Assembly (NCBI RefSeq): GCF_900205965.1
Contig: NZ_OAOF01000021.1
Location: forward strand, 1 to 64,000
Direction: 5' to 3'
Source: Lacrimispora amygdalina
GTDB lineage: Bacteria > Bacillota > Clostridia > Lachnospirales > Lachnospiraceae
DNA length: 64,000 nt
The position numbers and the translations under genes were made by a program. Positions 33,833-42,079 of this stretch are shown piece by piece; position 1 is the stretch's first letter, and every line of letters begins with the position of its first letter. The notes below the pieces were generated by a model. The model was not told where the DNA came from, did not search any database, and saw only the letters and a program-made list of their open reading frames with translations.

Positions 33833-36364
33833 TTATTTTGCATCAAACCAGGATTCTCCAACATTGGCATCAACCTCCAGAGGCACTGCCAGTTTTGCAG
33901 CCTGCTTCATCTCTTCCACCAGCAGATTCTTTACCTGGTCCAGTTCTTCCATGTGGGTTTCAATCAGAAGTTCATCGTGTACCTGAAGAACGATTCTGGA
34001 CTTCAGTCCCTGTTTTTTTAATGCACGGTCCACACGGATCATGGCAATTTTAATAATATCCGCTGCGGTTCCCTGTATAGGGGAATTCATGGCTGCACGT
34101 TCTCCAAATGACCGCTGCATAAAGTTAGAGGATTTCAGTTCCGGCACCGGACGGCGTCTTCCAAACATGCTGACTGCATATCCGGTTTCTTTGGCATCCG
34201 CCACCAGTTTATCAAGAAAAGCCTTTACTCCGGGATAGGTTTCAAAATATTTTTCAATATACTCCGTAGCTTCTTTTCTGGTTATACTTAAACCTTCGCT
34301 TAATCCAAATGAACTGATTCCATATACAATCCCAAAGTTCACTGCCTTTGCATTCCGCCGCTGAAGAGAGGTCACCTCGTTAAGCGGTACATGAAAGACT
34401 TCTGAGGCAGTGATGGCGTGAATATCCTCTGCCTGCTGATAAGCATCGATCAGTCTTTTATCCCCCGACATATGAGCCAGCACTCTCAGTTCGATCTGGG
34501 AATAATCGGCATCAACAAAAACACAGCCCTCTTTCGGAACAAAAACCTTTCTGATCTCTCTTCCCAGTTCCATGCGGATAGGAATATTCTGCAAATTAGG
34601 TTCTGTACTGCTGATTCTCCCGGTAGCCGTAATCGTCTGATTAAAGGTACCGTGAATCCGTTCATCCGGTCCGATATAGGAAGCCAGTCCATCGGCATAG
34701 GTAGAGTTTAACTTAGTCAGCTGCCTGTAATCCAGAATCAGGCTTATGACCGGATAGTCAGGGGCCAGTTTTTCCAGCACATCCGCAGCAGTGGAATAAC
34801 CTGTTTTTGTTTTTTTCCCGCCTGGAAGCTTCATCTTTTCAAAAAGAACTTCTCCCAGCTGTTTTGGTGAATTGATATTAAACGTTTCACCTGTCTGCTC
34901 ATATATTTTCAGTTCTGTTTCTTTGATTTTGATTTTCAGCCTGTCTCCGTATTCTTTCAATCTGTCCCGCTCAACACGGATTCCCGTTTCTTCCATAGAA
35001 AACAAACTGAATATCAGTGGCATCTCAATCTCATAAAACAGCTGTTCCATATCCGTCTTTTTCAGTTCTTCCCTCAAAATCTTTCCGCACAAAAAAGAAA
35101 CGGCTGCCATCGAACAGATACAGGTAACTGCCTGCTGGTGATTTTCAATCATCGACTGGCTTATTGAGCGTTTCCCCAACAGTTCTGTCCGGGAGGGAAG
35201 GGATAACTGAAGGTAACTCTCTGCCAGTTCATGATATTCGTAGGAACTTTTCTGAGGGTCCAACAAATAGGCTGCAACCGATGCATCAAATACCGTTGTT
35301 TCCTCATTCAGATTCAAAAATGGCAGCTGGCTTTTTAAATCAAGAAATATAACTTCTCCTGCCCGTTTGCACAACTTTAGTGCCTTTTCCTTCAGATAAT
35401 GTGACGTGATCTCTCCCTGGGCAGTAAAGCACCAGCATTCCTCATTTGACAGACATAGAGCCAGAGCAGTAATTTCTTTATCCGTTCCTGCCAGCTGCAT
35501 ACCCGCACTGCTGTCTGAGCCGCATCCTGCAAAAACAGCTTCTGCTTCAGAAAGAGATGTAACTTCTTTTATCCGCCATCCAGAGGAAGCGGGTTCCTGT
35601 CCTTCTTCCGGGAACTGGGCCGGTTCAAAATCCATCTCCATAATTTCAGAAATCTCTGTCTCAGCAATGGATTTCGTCTCATCTAAGTGGAGGTCGTAAT
35701 CACTTTTGATAACGAGTTCTTCCGCCTCTTTTTTTATCTGCGCCTCATATAGAACCAGGGCATCCTTAATTTGTTTTGACTGTACATTCTCTTTTTGCTC
35801 ATAAAGGGTTTGCAGGGAACCATATTGTGAAATTAACCTGGAAGCCGTTTTACGTCCTAAATCTGCCCCTCGTTCCAGAGCAAATACATCGTTTAACTGT
35901 TCCGCTTCCACACCAAACTGTGCCTTAACTTCATCTGCAGACCAGGCTTTTAATTCCAGCCCCTGTTCTCCCAGATCAGGAATCCAGACAGTTACATGCT
36001 CTTTTACAGTTATCAGAAGTTCCTCGCTGCCAGTCAGCACAACAACCTCTTTACCATCCGCCTCACAATTCTTTGCCAGGGAAGCAATAAGGTCTTTTCC
36101 CCGCGCTCCCTCAACGGTATATACAGGAATGTTCAGGGAATGAAATGTTTCTTTTAACAGTTCTTCTTTTTCCTTCCAATCCTGCGCTGCCGGCTTTTTG
36201 TTCAGAACACTGCCAAATGCGGCGGCCATATACTCCGTTTGTTTTTCTTCTATTATACGAACCACAACATTGCGTATTCCTTTTACACAATCGGCTGGAA
36301 GTGCATAATAAGCATTCTCCAGCATAGTGGCTCCGTCAATCAGTACTGCTTTTTTTCTGTTCAT
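33833..36364 (-). CDS. polA: DNA polymerase I, exonuclease domains degenerate
   Basis: About 843 residues. The polymerase domain (about 440-843) is intact: motif A VDADYSQIELRVL, motif B RRNAKAVNFGIVYG and motif C LQVHDELLIE. The N-terminal 5'-nuclease domain has lost most metal ligands: EADD is replaced by ARGKD (87-91), GDxD by GSEE (112-115), and the GDxSDNIPG loop is shortened to ERGADLG (164-170). The 3'-5' exonuclease motif DxE reads LAGTD and its third acidic motif is gone. The ATG at 36364 has an AGGAG ribosome site and gives MNRKKAVLIDG; the upstream ATG at 36409 does not fit. It should fill gaps but not remove RNA primers by itself. Confidence 0.93.
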   Translation of the reverse strand: MNRKKAVLIDGATMLENAYYALPADCVKGIRNVVVRIIEEKQTEYMAAAFGSVLNKKPAAQDWKEKEELLKETFHSLNIPVYTVEGARGKDLIASLAKNCEADGKEVVVLTGSEELLITVKEHVTVWIPDLGEQGLELKAWSADEVKAQFGVEAEQLNDVFALERGADLGRKTASRLISQYGSLQTLYEQKENVQSKQIKDALVLYEAQIKKEAEELVIKSDYDLHLDETKSIAETEISEIMEMDFEPAQFPEEGQEPASSGWRIKEVTSLSEAEAVFAGCGSDSSAGMQLAGTDKEITALALCLSNEECWCFTAQGEITSHYLKEKALKLCKRAGEVIFLDLKSQLPFLNLNEETTVFDASVAAYLLDPQKSSYEYHELAESYLQLSLPSRTELLGKRSISQSMIENHQQAVTCICSMAAVSFLCGKILREELKKTDMEQLFYEIEMPLIFSLFSMEETGIRVERDRLKEYGDRLKIKIKETELKIYEQTGETFNINSPKQLGEVLFEKMKLPGGKKTKTGYSTAADVLEKLAPDYPVISLILDYRQLTKLNSTYADGLASYIGPDERIHGTFNQTITATGRISSTEPNLQNIPIRMELGREIRKVFVPKEGCVFVDADYSQIELRVLAHMSGDKRLIDAYQQAEDIHAITASEVFHVPLNEVTSLQRRNAKAVNFGIVYGISSFGLSEGLSITRKEATEYIEKYFETYPGVKAFLDKLVADAKETGYAVSMFGRRRPVPELKSSNFMQRSFGERAAMNSPIQGTAADIIKIAMIRVDRALKKQGLKSRIVLQVHDELLIETHMEELDQVKNLLVEEMKQAAKLAVPLEVDANVGESWFDAK

Positions 36365-36372
36365 CTGTTCTC

Positions 36373-36723
36373 CTATCCAAGCAAGCCCAACTGCAGCCAG
36401 ATTCTGCACTGAAGAAGGACTGTAATGATAAGTGCCATGACACTCACGGTAGATACCGCATATCTTGCTATTTTGATCAGCTGTATTAATTGAAGCCTTT
36501 GTCTGGACTGTTCTAATGCAGCCTCAAGTGCTCCCTTGATATTATAGTTCCCGGTTTCTGAATCCAGCTGCATGATTCCTGCCTCTATGGTAAAATATAT
36601 TTCCAGTTCTTCCATGCAATCTGCACAGGATTTCGTGTGTTTCAGAAACTCCTCCAGTTCCTCATCTGTCAGCTGCCCGTTTATATATGGAATAACCAGA
36701 CGTTCTGCCTCTTTACATGTCAT
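36373..36723 (-). CDS. Zinc-finger anti-sigma-like small membrane protein
   Basis: 116 residues. The N-terminal part shows a putative zinc finger of zf-HC2 type: Cys3, then HTKSCADC near residues 28-36 (H-x4-C-x2-C). A hydrophobic helix near residues 88-108 (VSTVSVMALIITVLL) probably anchors it in the membrane. This layout matches anti-sigma factors of ECF systems, but no sigma gene is adjacent. It lies 8 bases upstream of polA on the same strand and has an AGGAGG ribosome site. Confidence 0.75.
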   Translation of the reverse strand: MTCKEAERLVIPYINGQLTDEELEEFLKHTKSCADCMEELEIYFTIEAGIMQLDSETGNYNIKGALEAALEQSRQRLQLIQLIKIARYAVSTVSVMALIITVLLQCRIWLQLGLLG

Positions 36724-36795
36724 CGCCCAGACACCTCCTTACCAATAGCTTTTATCTATCATACAATATATTTTGCCGTTTTTCAATTTAAATAC

Positions 36796-36824
36796 TTGCC
36801 AAATGGAAAATCCTGTGATAGAAT
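36796..36824 (+). promoter_or_regulatory. Promoter of tRNA-Leu
   Basis: -35 TTGCCA (36796-36801), 17-bp spacer, -10 TAGAAT (36819-36824), 20 bases before the tRNA 5' end. Confidence 0.8.
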
Positions 36825-36844
36825 AATGAACGTTGTAAGAGCAG

Positions 36845-36927
36845 GCCGGCATGTCGGAATGGCAGACGAGGCGGACTCAAAATCCGTTGATGGCAACATC
36901 GTGTGGGTTCAAGTCCCACTGCCGGCA
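36845..36927 (+). tRNA. tRNA-Leu (anticodon CAA)
   Basis: Class II tRNA of about 83 nt. Acceptor arms GCCGGCA and TGCCGGC pair perfectly; anticodon loop CTCAAAA carries CAA; a long variable arm (TTGATGGCAACATCGTG region) and T-loop GGTTCAAGTCC are present. CCA is not encoded. Confidence 0.95.
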
Positions 36928-36949
36928 CTACACCCTTGGCAGGGATCAG

Positions 36950-37000
36950 GACTTCGCAAACCGAATTCAGTTAGGTTTGCGGAGTCTTTTCTCTTTTTTT
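36950..37000 (+). terminator. Terminator of tRNA-Leu
   Basis: Arms GACTTCGCAAACC (36950-36962) and GGTTTGCGGAGTC (36974-36986) pair with a single mismatch and are followed by TTTTCTCTTTTTTT. Confidence 0.93.
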
Positions 37001-37089
37001 CCAAATTTCTCCTTAATTTTATCTTATATTCCATGAAAAGATTCCGGTATTATGATATACTGCTATAAGAAAAAATAAATTGATCTGAG

Positions 37090-37914
37090 GTGATAATCAC
37101 GAAACATCATATTCTTTTAATCGCTGCCCTTCTGTCCGCACTGACACTTTACGGGTGCAGCCACCGAAACTATGTAAAACCTGATTTGTCAGGAATTCAG
37201 ACAACCGGAAGTTCCGCTGCCGAGAATCTTACTACCACTGCCATAGAGGTTAACAATGAGCCGGAAAGCAGCAGCTTAAGCACAGATACGAAATCCGGTA
37301 TTGCCACCGCTGTTTATATTTTTAAGAATGACAAGGTGACAATTGAGTATCCAGTCCTTACCCAATTAGAAGATGAATCCAAGTTAGAGGCAGTCAACGC
37401 TCTTTTAAAAAATAATGCGTTGGAAATCATCAATGCTTATTCCATTGATCCTGCAAAAGACAGCCTCACTGTCAGTGCTGATATTATTTCTGCAGACAGA
37501 AACCGGGTCAGTGTTGTCTATACCGGAATGCTGTCTGTTGACGGGGCTGCTCATCCCACGAATTTGTATTATACCAGCGTAGTGGATTTAAAGACACTCC
37601 AAAACATCAGGCTTTCGGATTATGTAGATCCAAAACTCCTTGCACAATATGTGCTCTCTGACCAGTGTAAGTTTTATCAGACTTCTGCCGAACTTACCAG
37701 TGTACTGATGGATGCGCGGACCAGTATGGACTCAGGGACGTATACCAGCATTTTCCAGGATGCTGATTTTTCTTCCGGACAGTCTCAGAAAGAAAACTCC
37801 GTTTTTCCGGAATCCTTTAGTTATGAGGACAAAGGTACCATTATTGTTTCTATACCACTACCTCATGCTTTGGGGGATTTTGCGCTTATTGAATATACTC
37901 CTGAGACAAAATAA
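37090..37914 (+). CDS. Lipoprotein with DUF4163/DUF3298-like domain
   Basis: About 274 residues. Hydrophobic signal peptide ending in the lipobox LYGCS (Cys near 23), then a Thr/Ser-rich linker to about residue 65. The remainder resembles RsiV-type extracellular domains: YPVLTQLEDESKLEAVNALL (DUF4163-like) and HPTNLYYTSVVDLKTLQNI (DUF3298-like), which in RsiV bind lysozyme. The start is doubtful: the frame opens with GTG at 37090, but this GTG is inside the GAGGTGATA ribosome site; the codon at the proper distance is ACG at 37099. Role unknown, possibly an envelope sensor. Confidence 0.75.
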   Translation: MIITKHHILLIAALLSALTLYGCSHRNYVKPDLSGIQTTGSSAAENLTTTAIEVNNEPESSSLSTDTKSGIATAVYIFKNDKVTIEYPVLTQLEDESKLEAVNALLKNNALEIINAYSIDPAKDSLTVSADIISADRNRVSVVYTGMLSVDGAAHPTNLYYTSVVDLKTLQNIRLSDYVDPKLLAQYVLSDQCKFYQTSAELTSVLMDARTSMDSGTYTSIFQDADFSSGQSQKENSVFPESFSYEDKGTIIVSIPLPHALGDFALIEYTPETK

Positions 37915-37923
37915 CAAAAATAG

Positions 37924-37952
37924 TTGCCAATTATCCCTTTCTCTGATAAAAT
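37924..37952 (+). promoter_or_regulatory. Promoter of uraA-upp
   Basis: -35 TTGCCA (37924-37929), 17-bp spacer, -10 TAAAAT (37947-37952), 35 bases before the uraA ATG. It lies in the 72-base gap after the lipoprotein gene and supports the shorter uraA start. No PyrR-type attenuator fits in the short leader. Confidence 0.8.
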
Positions 37953-37986
37953 AGGACGGAAAAATAAAAAGAAACGGGGTATTATC

Positions 37987-39312
37987 ATGAGTAACAACGC
38001 AAAATTGACAACCCGAGACTATCTGCTCAGCATTCAGCATCTTTTCGCCATGTTCGGCGCAACCGTGCTGGTACCCTTACTGACAGGTCTCAATCCATCG
38101 CTGGCATTATTCTCTGCAGGCGTTGGCACCTTAATATTCCACTGCTGTACTAAATTTAAAGTTCCTGTGTTTCTCGGTTCATCATTCGCATTTCTGGCCG
38201 CGGTTTCAGCAATTATCCGACCAGAAGGAACCGTGATCCCTGAGAACGTACCTTTAGTACAGGGTGGAATTATTTTTGCCGGTCTGGTTTATCTTCTCTT
38301 CGCCTTGATCGCATACAGTATTGGTGCAGAGAAAATCAAGAAGATTTTTCCTCCTGTAGTAACTGGTCCTGTAATTGTAGTCATAGGAATCAATCTGGCA
38401 GGTACGGCAGTCAGTGATGCAACTGGTAATTTAAGTCTGGCTGACGGAGTAACACCTGCTATTGCGCTGAATCTGGGAATTGCCATATTTACATTATTCG
38501 TAGTAATTCTCTGTTCTATCTTCGCTCATGGTTTTTTCAAGCTGGTTCCGATTCTCATCGGAATAGCGGCCGGTTATATCCTTTGCATCATTTTAGGAGC
38601 ATTGGGTATTTACCACATGGATTATTCCGCCATTACAGCTGCATCATGGATTAATATCCCATTTGTAACAAAGGATTTAAACGGTGTACCCTTTATGTCT
38701 GTTCCAAAATTCAGCTTAGGTGCCATACTTTCCATCGCCCCCATTGCCTGCGTTACATTTATGGAACATATTGGAGACATCACCACCAACGGAACGGTTG
38801 TAGGTAAAGATTTCCTCAAGGATCCAGGGCTTCACCGCACATTAATGGGCGACGGTGTCGCTACCCTGTTTGCAGGATTTTTAGGCGGACCTGCCAACAC
38901 GACTTATTCTGAGAATACCGGCGTTCTGGCAACAACCAAAAATTACAACCCAAGACTCCTGCGTGTCACTGCCGTATTTGCCATTATTCTGGGGCTTTTT
39001 GGAAAAGTCGGCGCAATCCTTCAGACAATCCCGGGTCCGGTAAAAGGCGGCGTGGAGATCATGCTGTTTGGAATGATTGCTGCTGTGGGCATTCGCTCTC
39101 TGGCAGAATCCGATTTAGATTTTACACACAGCAGAAATTTAACTATCGTTGGCCTTATTCTGGTATTCGGACTGGGACTGGCCCAGCTTGGAGGACTTAA
39201 CATTGTAATAGGTTCTGTAACATTAAACATCTCAGGTCTTTTCATCGCTGTTGTCATAGGTGTCTTTATGAACCTGATACTGCCTGAAACTCCTGATACA
39301 GCAAGAGATTAA
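37987..39312 (+). CDS. uraA: Uracil permease (NCS2 family)
   Basis: Proton-coupled uracil importer, about 441 residues with 12-14 hydrophobic segments. The N-terminus QHLFAMFGATVLVPLLTGLN is diagnostic of UraA/PyrP, and the family signature region EHIGDITTNGTVVGKD and GGPANTTYSENTG contain the substrate-binding Glu. The ATG at 37987 follows a CGGGG ribosome site and the promoter above; the longer frame from 37924 starts inside the promoter. upp follows 19 bases later, so uptake and salvage are co-expressed. Confidence 0.95.
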   Translation: MSNNAKLTTRDYLLSIQHLFAMFGATVLVPLLTGLNPSLALFSAGVGTLIFHCCTKFKVPVFLGSSFAFLAAVSAIIRPEGTVIPENVPLVQGGIIFAGLVYLLFALIAYSIGAEKIKKIFPPVVTGPVIVVIGINLAGTAVSDATGNLSLADGVTPAIALNLGIAIFTLFVVILCSIFAHGFFKLVPILIGIAAGYILCIILGALGIYHMDYSAITAASWINIPFVTKDLNGVPFMSVPKFSLGAILSIAPIACVTFMEHIGDITTNGTVVGKDFLKDPGLHRTLMGDGVATLFAGFLGGPANTTYSENTGVLATTKNYNPRLLRVTAVFAIILGLFGKVGAILQTIPGPVKGGVEIMLFGMIAAVGIRSLAESDLDFTHSRNLTIVGLILVFGLGLAQLGGLNIVIGSVTLNISGLFIAVVIGVFMNLILPETPDTARD

Positions 39313-39331
39313 AGAAAGGAATTAACTTATT

Positions 39332-39973
39332 ATGGATTCAATTATGGACAATGTAACAGTTTTTACCCACCCACTTATTCAGCATAAAATTTCAATTTTA
39401 CGAGACAAGAGAACAGGTACCAACGAATTCCGGGCTTTGATTGAGGAAATCGCCATGCTGATGGGATTTGAGGCATTAAGGGATCTTCCCTTACAGGATG
39501 TGGAGGTGGAAACTCCCATTGAGACCTGTATGACTCCTATGATTGCCGGTAAAAAGATGGCAGTTGTTCCAATCCTCAGAGCAGGTCTTGGTATGGTAAA
39601 CGGAATACTGGCACTTGTACCATCTGCCAAGGTAGGACACATCGGATTATACCGGGATGAAAAAACTCATGAGCCTCATGAGTATTACTGCAAGCTTCCA
39701 AGCCCCATCGAGCAGAGAACCATTGTTGTTACGGATCCTATGCTTGCAACCGGCGGATCTGCTACTGCAGCTGTTGATTTTATCAAGCAGTACGGCGGAA
39801 AACACATCAAGTTCATGGCAATTATTGCTGCTCCGGAAGGCTTAAAACGGCTTCATGAAGCGCATCCGGATATTCAGATCTATGTAGGACATCTGGACCG
39901 TCAGTTAAATGAAAATGCTTATATCTGCCCAGGTCTCGGAGACGCCGGCGACCGTATATTCGGAACAAAATAA
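39332..39973 (+). CDS. upp: Uracil phosphoribosyltransferase
   Basis: Makes UMP from uracil and PRPP. 213 residues, usual length. PRPP-binding motif VVTDPMLATGGSA near residue 128, VPILRAGLGMV near 75 and the C-terminal YICPGLGDAGDRIFGT uracil-binding segment are all present. It is the second gene of the uraA-upp unit and ends before a strong bidirectional terminator. Confidence 0.97.
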   Translation: MDSIMDNVTVFTHPLIQHKISILRDKRTGTNEFRALIEEIAMLMGFEALRDLPLQDVEVETPIETCMTPMIAGKKMAVVPILRAGLGMVNGILALVPSAKVGHIGLYRDEKTHEPHEYYCKLPSPIEQRTIVVTDPMLATGGSATAAVDFIKQYGGKHIKFMAIIAAPEGLKRLHEAHPDIQIYVGHLDRQLNENAYICPGLGDAGDRIFGTK

Positions 39974-39982
39974 AGAAAAATA

Positions 39983-40033
39983 AAGAATCCCGGGATGATT
40001 GTCTTTTCAGACAGAACATCCCGGGATTCTTTT
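39983..40033. terminator. Bidirectional terminator between upp and the NSS transporter gene
   Basis: Perfect 15-bp arms AAGAATCCCGGGATG (39983-39997) and CATCCCGGGATTCTT (40017-40031), with T-runs on both strands. It ends uraA-upp on the plus strand and the minus-strand transporter transcript. Confidence 0.94.
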
Positions 40034-40045
40034 ATTTAAAAAATA

Positions 40046-41377
40046 TCAGCCGATTCCCTTATATACGATACTTAATATAAATACAAGCAGCGCCAATAAC
40101 ACGTAAATGTACTTCGCTGTAAAAATGAAATAAGATCCAAGAGGTTTTTTCCGCCCCTTATTCAACTCTTCCAGGATTGTCTCCTTTTTCAGAACCCAGT
40201 ATATCATTACAGCACACAGCACAGCACCAAAAGGTACCACATAAACAGTGATGTAATCCATCCAGGCGCCCATATACGGTTCATATTCAATGAAAAGGCC
40301 GATGACGAATACAATGGTGCCCACAAATGCAATGGCTGCTTTTCTAGGAACATGCAGGTGCGTCTGAATCGCTTCTGAGCATACTTCAAACATATTCACC
40401 AGAGAAGTGACTCCTGCAAATAATACGGAAAGGAAAAATAATACTGCTATCACTCTGCCCGCCGGAATCTTTGCAAACACCTTCGGTAAGGTGATAAACA
40501 TTAACGGCGGTCCGCTGGCCGGATCCATCTGAAATGCAAATACTGCAGGAATAATTGCAAAACCTGCCAATAGAGCGGCAATGGTATCTAAAAAAGCGGT
40601 GGTAACAGCCGCTTTTGGTATATTCTCTTTTTTGTCCAGATAGCTTCCATAAATCACCATTCCTGATCCTGTAATCGACAGAGAAAAAAACGCCTGCCCC
40701 ATAGCCATAACCCAGGTTTCCGGCTTTTTTAAAAGTTCCCACCTTGGTACCAGAAGATATTTATATCCTTCCAATGCACCTGGAAGGAAAAATACCCGGA
40801 CTGCAATCAGTAAAAAAAGGATAAAAAAAGCAGGCATCATAATTGCGTTTACTTTCTCAATCCCTTTTAATACCCCGCCTGCCAGTACGGTTACAGTTAT
40901 GATCACAACGATAAGATGCCAGGGTACACTGCCAAAATGACCGGTCGCCCTGGAAAAATAATCTGCTGTTTCTTCTTTTAATATAACACCGGATAAGGAC
41001 CCCCATAAATATCTTAAAACCCAGCCCACTATAATCGCGTAGCCAATGGCAATACCGAATGAACCGATCAAAGGAATCGCTCCCAGGAAAGATCCACCCC
41101 GTTTTCCCCTTGTCTTTAAAGCATAGTCATAAGAGCCGATGGGGCCAGTGCCGGTAAGTCTGCCAAAAGCAAACTCACCGGATAAGCCAACAAGACCGAA
41201 CAAAAATATAAATCCAAAATATACCAGCAGAAAGGCTGCTCCTCCATACTGTCCCAGCCGGTAAGGAAACATCCATATGTTTCCCATGCCAACCGCCGAT
41301 CCGACAGAAGCAAGAATAAATCCTATTCTGGAACCGAATTTATCTTTACCCGCCTGGATATGTTTTCTTTCGTTCAT
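40046..41377 (-). CDS. Sodium-dependent amino acid transporter, NSS/SNF family
   Basis: 443 residues with 11-12 hydrophobic segments. The N-terminus SRIGFILASVGSAVGMGNIW and the following FPYRLGQYGGAAFLLVY are diagnostic of the neurotransmitter:sodium symporter family (LeuT type), with the sodium-site residues in the unwound helix 1 region. The substrate, probably an amino acid, is not readable. It lies 7 bases after the hexapeptide transferase gene. Confidence 0.92.
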   Translation of the reverse strand: MNERKHIQAGKDKFGSRIGFILASVGSAVGMGNIWMFPYRLGQYGGAAFLLVYFGFIFLFGLVGLSGEFAFGRLTGTGPIGSYDYALKTRGKRGGSFLGAIPLIGSFGIAIGYAIIVGWVLRYLWGSLSGVILKEETADYFSRATGHFGSVPWHLIVVIITVTVLAGGVLKGIEKVNAIMMPAFFILFLLIAVRVFFLPGALEGYKYLLVPRWELLKKPETWVMAMGQAFFSLSITGSGMVIYGSYLDKKENIPKAAVTTAFLDTIAALLAGFAIIPAVFAFQMDPASGPPLMFITLPKVFAKIPAGRVIAVLFFLSVLFAGVTSLVNMFEVCSEAIQTHLHVPRKAAIAFVGTIVFVIGLFIEYEPYMGAWMDYITVYVVPFGAVLCAVMIYWVLKKETILEELNKGRKKPLGSYFIFTAKYIYVLLALLVFILSIVYKGIG

Positions 41378-41384
41378 GTCGAAT

Positions 41385-42068
41385 TTATTCCTCAGTTATA
41401 TTTTTTTCTACGACTTCTCCCTGATTTTTGTAGATCTTATTGCCATCTACACAGCTTCTGACACAGGAAAGCGGATAAACAGCTGCCTTTGGTCCGATCA
41501 CTGTTCCAGGATTTAAAACAGCACCACAGCCGATCTCTGCATAATCACCAAGGATTGCTCCAAACTTCTTAAGACCAGTTTCGATGTCTTCATCCTCTGC
41601 ATGTACAGTTACAAGAGATTTATCTGTTTTCACATTAGAAGCAATGGAGGATGCACCCATATGGGACTTATATCCTAAAATAGAATCTCCAACATAATTA
41701 AAATGAGGAACCTGCACTTCATCAAAAAGAATGGAATTCTTTATCTCTGATGAGTTTCCAACGACTACACGGTCACCGATGATTGCGTTACCTCTGATAA
41801 ATGCACAATGACGGATCTGGGCATTCTTTCCGATAATCACATTCTCACCCATACAAGCTGTTGGCGGAAGATTTACAGATTTATGAATCCAGACTGCTTT
41901 TCCTACATGAACGTATTCGTCTTTTGGAAGGCGCTGTCCCAGAGAAACGATAAATTCGCTGATCTTAGGAATGATTTCCCATGGATAGGTGGTCTGTTCA
42001 AATAATAATTTGGCCAATGTATGGTTGGTATCAAAAAGGTCCTGGTTTGTCATATCTTCTTTTTTCAT
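41385..42068 (-). CDS. Left-handed beta-helix hexapeptide transferase, GlmU C-domain-like
   Basis: 227 residues. A short N-terminal helical region is followed by hexapeptide repeats (GENVIIGKNAQIRHCAFIRG, AIIGDRVVVGNSSEI, GAVLNPGTVIGPKAAVYP) that form a left-handed beta-helix. It resembles the acyltransferase half of GlmU without a nucleotidyltransferase half; databases often label such Lachnospiraceae proteins UDP-N-acetylglucosamine pyrophosphorylase, which the sequence does not support. It follows topB by 11 bases. Confidence 0.8.
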   Translation of the reverse strand: MKKEDMTNQDLFDTNHTLAKLLFEQTTYPWEIIPKISEFIVSLGQRLPKDEYVHVGKAVWIHKSVNLPPTACMGENVIIGKNAQIRHCAFIRGNAIIGDRVVVGNSSEIKNSILFDEVQVPHFNYVGDSILGYKSHMGASSIASNVKTDKSLVTVHAEDEDIETGLKKFGAILGDYAEIGCGAVLNPGTVIGPKAAVYPLSCVRSCVDGNKIYKNQGEVVEKNITEE

Positions 42069-42079
42069 GTTATAATCTC

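Noticed and set aside
37953..37986. PyrR-type attenuator before uraA
   Set aside because: The leader between promoter and start codon is only about 30 bases, too short for the antiterminator/terminator structure, and no anti-antiterminator motif is visible.
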